5,240 nucleotides of DNA from Candidatus Melainabacteria bacterium (GTDB lineage Bacteria > Actinomycetota > Actinomycetes > Mycobacteriales > Pseudonocardiaceae). The notes under the pieces were generated by a model, which did no database searches, had not been told where the DNA came from, and worked only from the letters and a program-made list of their open reading frames with translations. The translations under genes were made by a program, and so were the position numbers. The DNA lies in NCBI GenBank assembly GCA_903970565.1, contig CAJCJE010000642.1, positions 1 through 5,240 on the forward strand, in the 5' to 3' direction. Shown here in pieces: positions 4,743-5,240 of the stretch. Each line of letters starts with the position of its first letter. The first letter of the stretch is position 1.

Positions 4743-5240
4743 ATGGGTGATTCGGCGATCAAGATCACCCCGGGTGATCTGCACTCGTCCGGTTCGATGT
4801 TGCAGAACTTCGGCAACGAGGTCGCGGCGGGCGGCGACAAGCTACAGACCATCGGCCGTCAACTGGTCTCCCATGCCAGCGGTGACAAGTCCGGGGTCGG
4901 CGCGATCATCGCCAAGGCGATGGGCTCCGGCACCGAGATCGCCGGCAAGGTGTTCAGCGAGGGCGGCCGGGTCGCCGGCGCGGCCGGCGACCGGCTGCAC
5001 GGCAACGCCAGCGCACACGAGGACAACGAGTCGCACCAGACCGGCGTGTTCCGGGACATCCACTCCGGCAGCGCCGGTGAAAACCCACCCAAGCCTAAGG
5101 GCTCGGACGGGTCGGGTAGTTCGTCGACCGAGAGCAGCGGCTCGACCGACCACACCCCGGACAAGCCACCCACCCCGCACGGTGAATCCGGCGACGGCTC
5201 CGGCTCGGGCATCAAGGGCGCCAACCACGATCCCTCGGCG
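4743..5240 (+). CDS. N-terminal part of a putative type VII (ESX)-secreted protein, possible polymorphic toxin
   Basis: The frame from ATG at 4743 stays open for 166 codons to the window edge; the gene continues to the right. Residues 1-110 are predicted mainly helical, small and polar. KITPGDLHSSGSMLQNFGNE (7-26) resembles the 'I.v.p.dL...g..l' opening of actinobacterial WXG100/EspC-like export modules. A Gly/Ala-rich middle (52-84) is followed by a last helix with AHEDNESHQTGVFRDIH (91-107). From about 111 the sequence becomes a disordered linker of Ser, Gly, Pro, Asp, Thr and Lys, as in multi-domain ESX substrates, where a C-terminal effector follows. There is no Sec signal, no membrane segment and no strict WXG. 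No YxxxD/E export motif is visible; HEDNE at 92-96 is the nearest acidic patch. The absent C-terminus decides whether this is a toxin, an enzyme or a structural ESX protein. The helical opening plus linker is seen; secretion is inferred. Confidence 0.55.
   Translation, partial: MGDSAIKITPGDLHSSGSMLQNFGNEVAAGGDKLQTIGRQLVSHASGDKSGVGAIIAKAMGSGTEIAGKVFSEGGRVAGAAGDRLHGNASAHEDNESHQTGVFRDIHSGSAGENPPKPKGSDGSGSSSTESSGSTDHTPDKPPTPHGESGDGSGSGIKGANHDPSA

Noticed and set aside
4842..5228. Minus-strand ORFs of 121 and 128 residues at the right edge
   Set aside because: They are antisense to the + strand frame from 4743, which has a strong ribosome binding site and sensible protein composition. The + frame simply lacks a stop inside the window.
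1..5240. CRISPR array, tRNA, rRNA, IS ends or attachment sites
   Set aside because: No regularly spaced direct repeats, no cloverleaf with CCA-type ends, no transposase motifs and no terminal inverted repeats with target duplications were seen on reading both strands.

Overview
The window is very GC-rich. Its coding sequences have mostly G or C at third codon positions, use GTG-type and overlapping ATGA/TGATG starts, and include families common in actinomycetes. This points to a high-GC actinobacterium; a Pseudonocardiales-like genus such as Amycolatopsis or Saccharopolyspora is my guess and was not tested.

Left part (1-2406, + strand): three genes overlap end to start and read as one operon. 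They are the last 41 codons of a class I glutamine amidotransferase-like peptidase (C26, gamma-glutamyl-GABA hydrolase type), a 348-residue GNAT-fold acyltransferase of the FemAB/BioF2-like type, and a 411-residue 12-TM MFS exporter with antiporter motifs. Together they suggest a module that trims a gamma-glutamyl group, acylates or aminoacylates a small molecule, and exports the product. That role is inference; the families and overlaps are seen.

Middle part (2407-3396): a 20-bp perfect palindrome closes the operon. It is followed on the minus strand by the decayed remains of an ArsR-type winged-helix regulator, of which essentially only the DNA-binding end survives. A 143-residue DUF4265 protein follows on the + strand and ends at a pair of small hairpins, facing the next gene tail to tail.

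Right part (3397-5240): a minus-strand gene encodes a 295-residue SsuA/NMT1-like periplasmic-binding-fold protein that has no signal peptide and no ABC transporter partners in view. The 458 bases between it and the last gene hold two long perfect hairpins (19-bp and 18-bp stems). Between them lies a minus-strand mini-cistron with a strong ribosome binding site but a frame break. The window ends inside a + strand gene, open at the right edge, whose 166 visible residues look like the N-terminal helical export module plus Ser/Gly/Pro-rich linker of an ESX/type VII-secreted, possibly toxin-bearing, protein.

The two ends do not obviously form one pathway. The right half looks like an accessory region: lone genes, a decayed regulator, changing strands and strong insulating hairpins.
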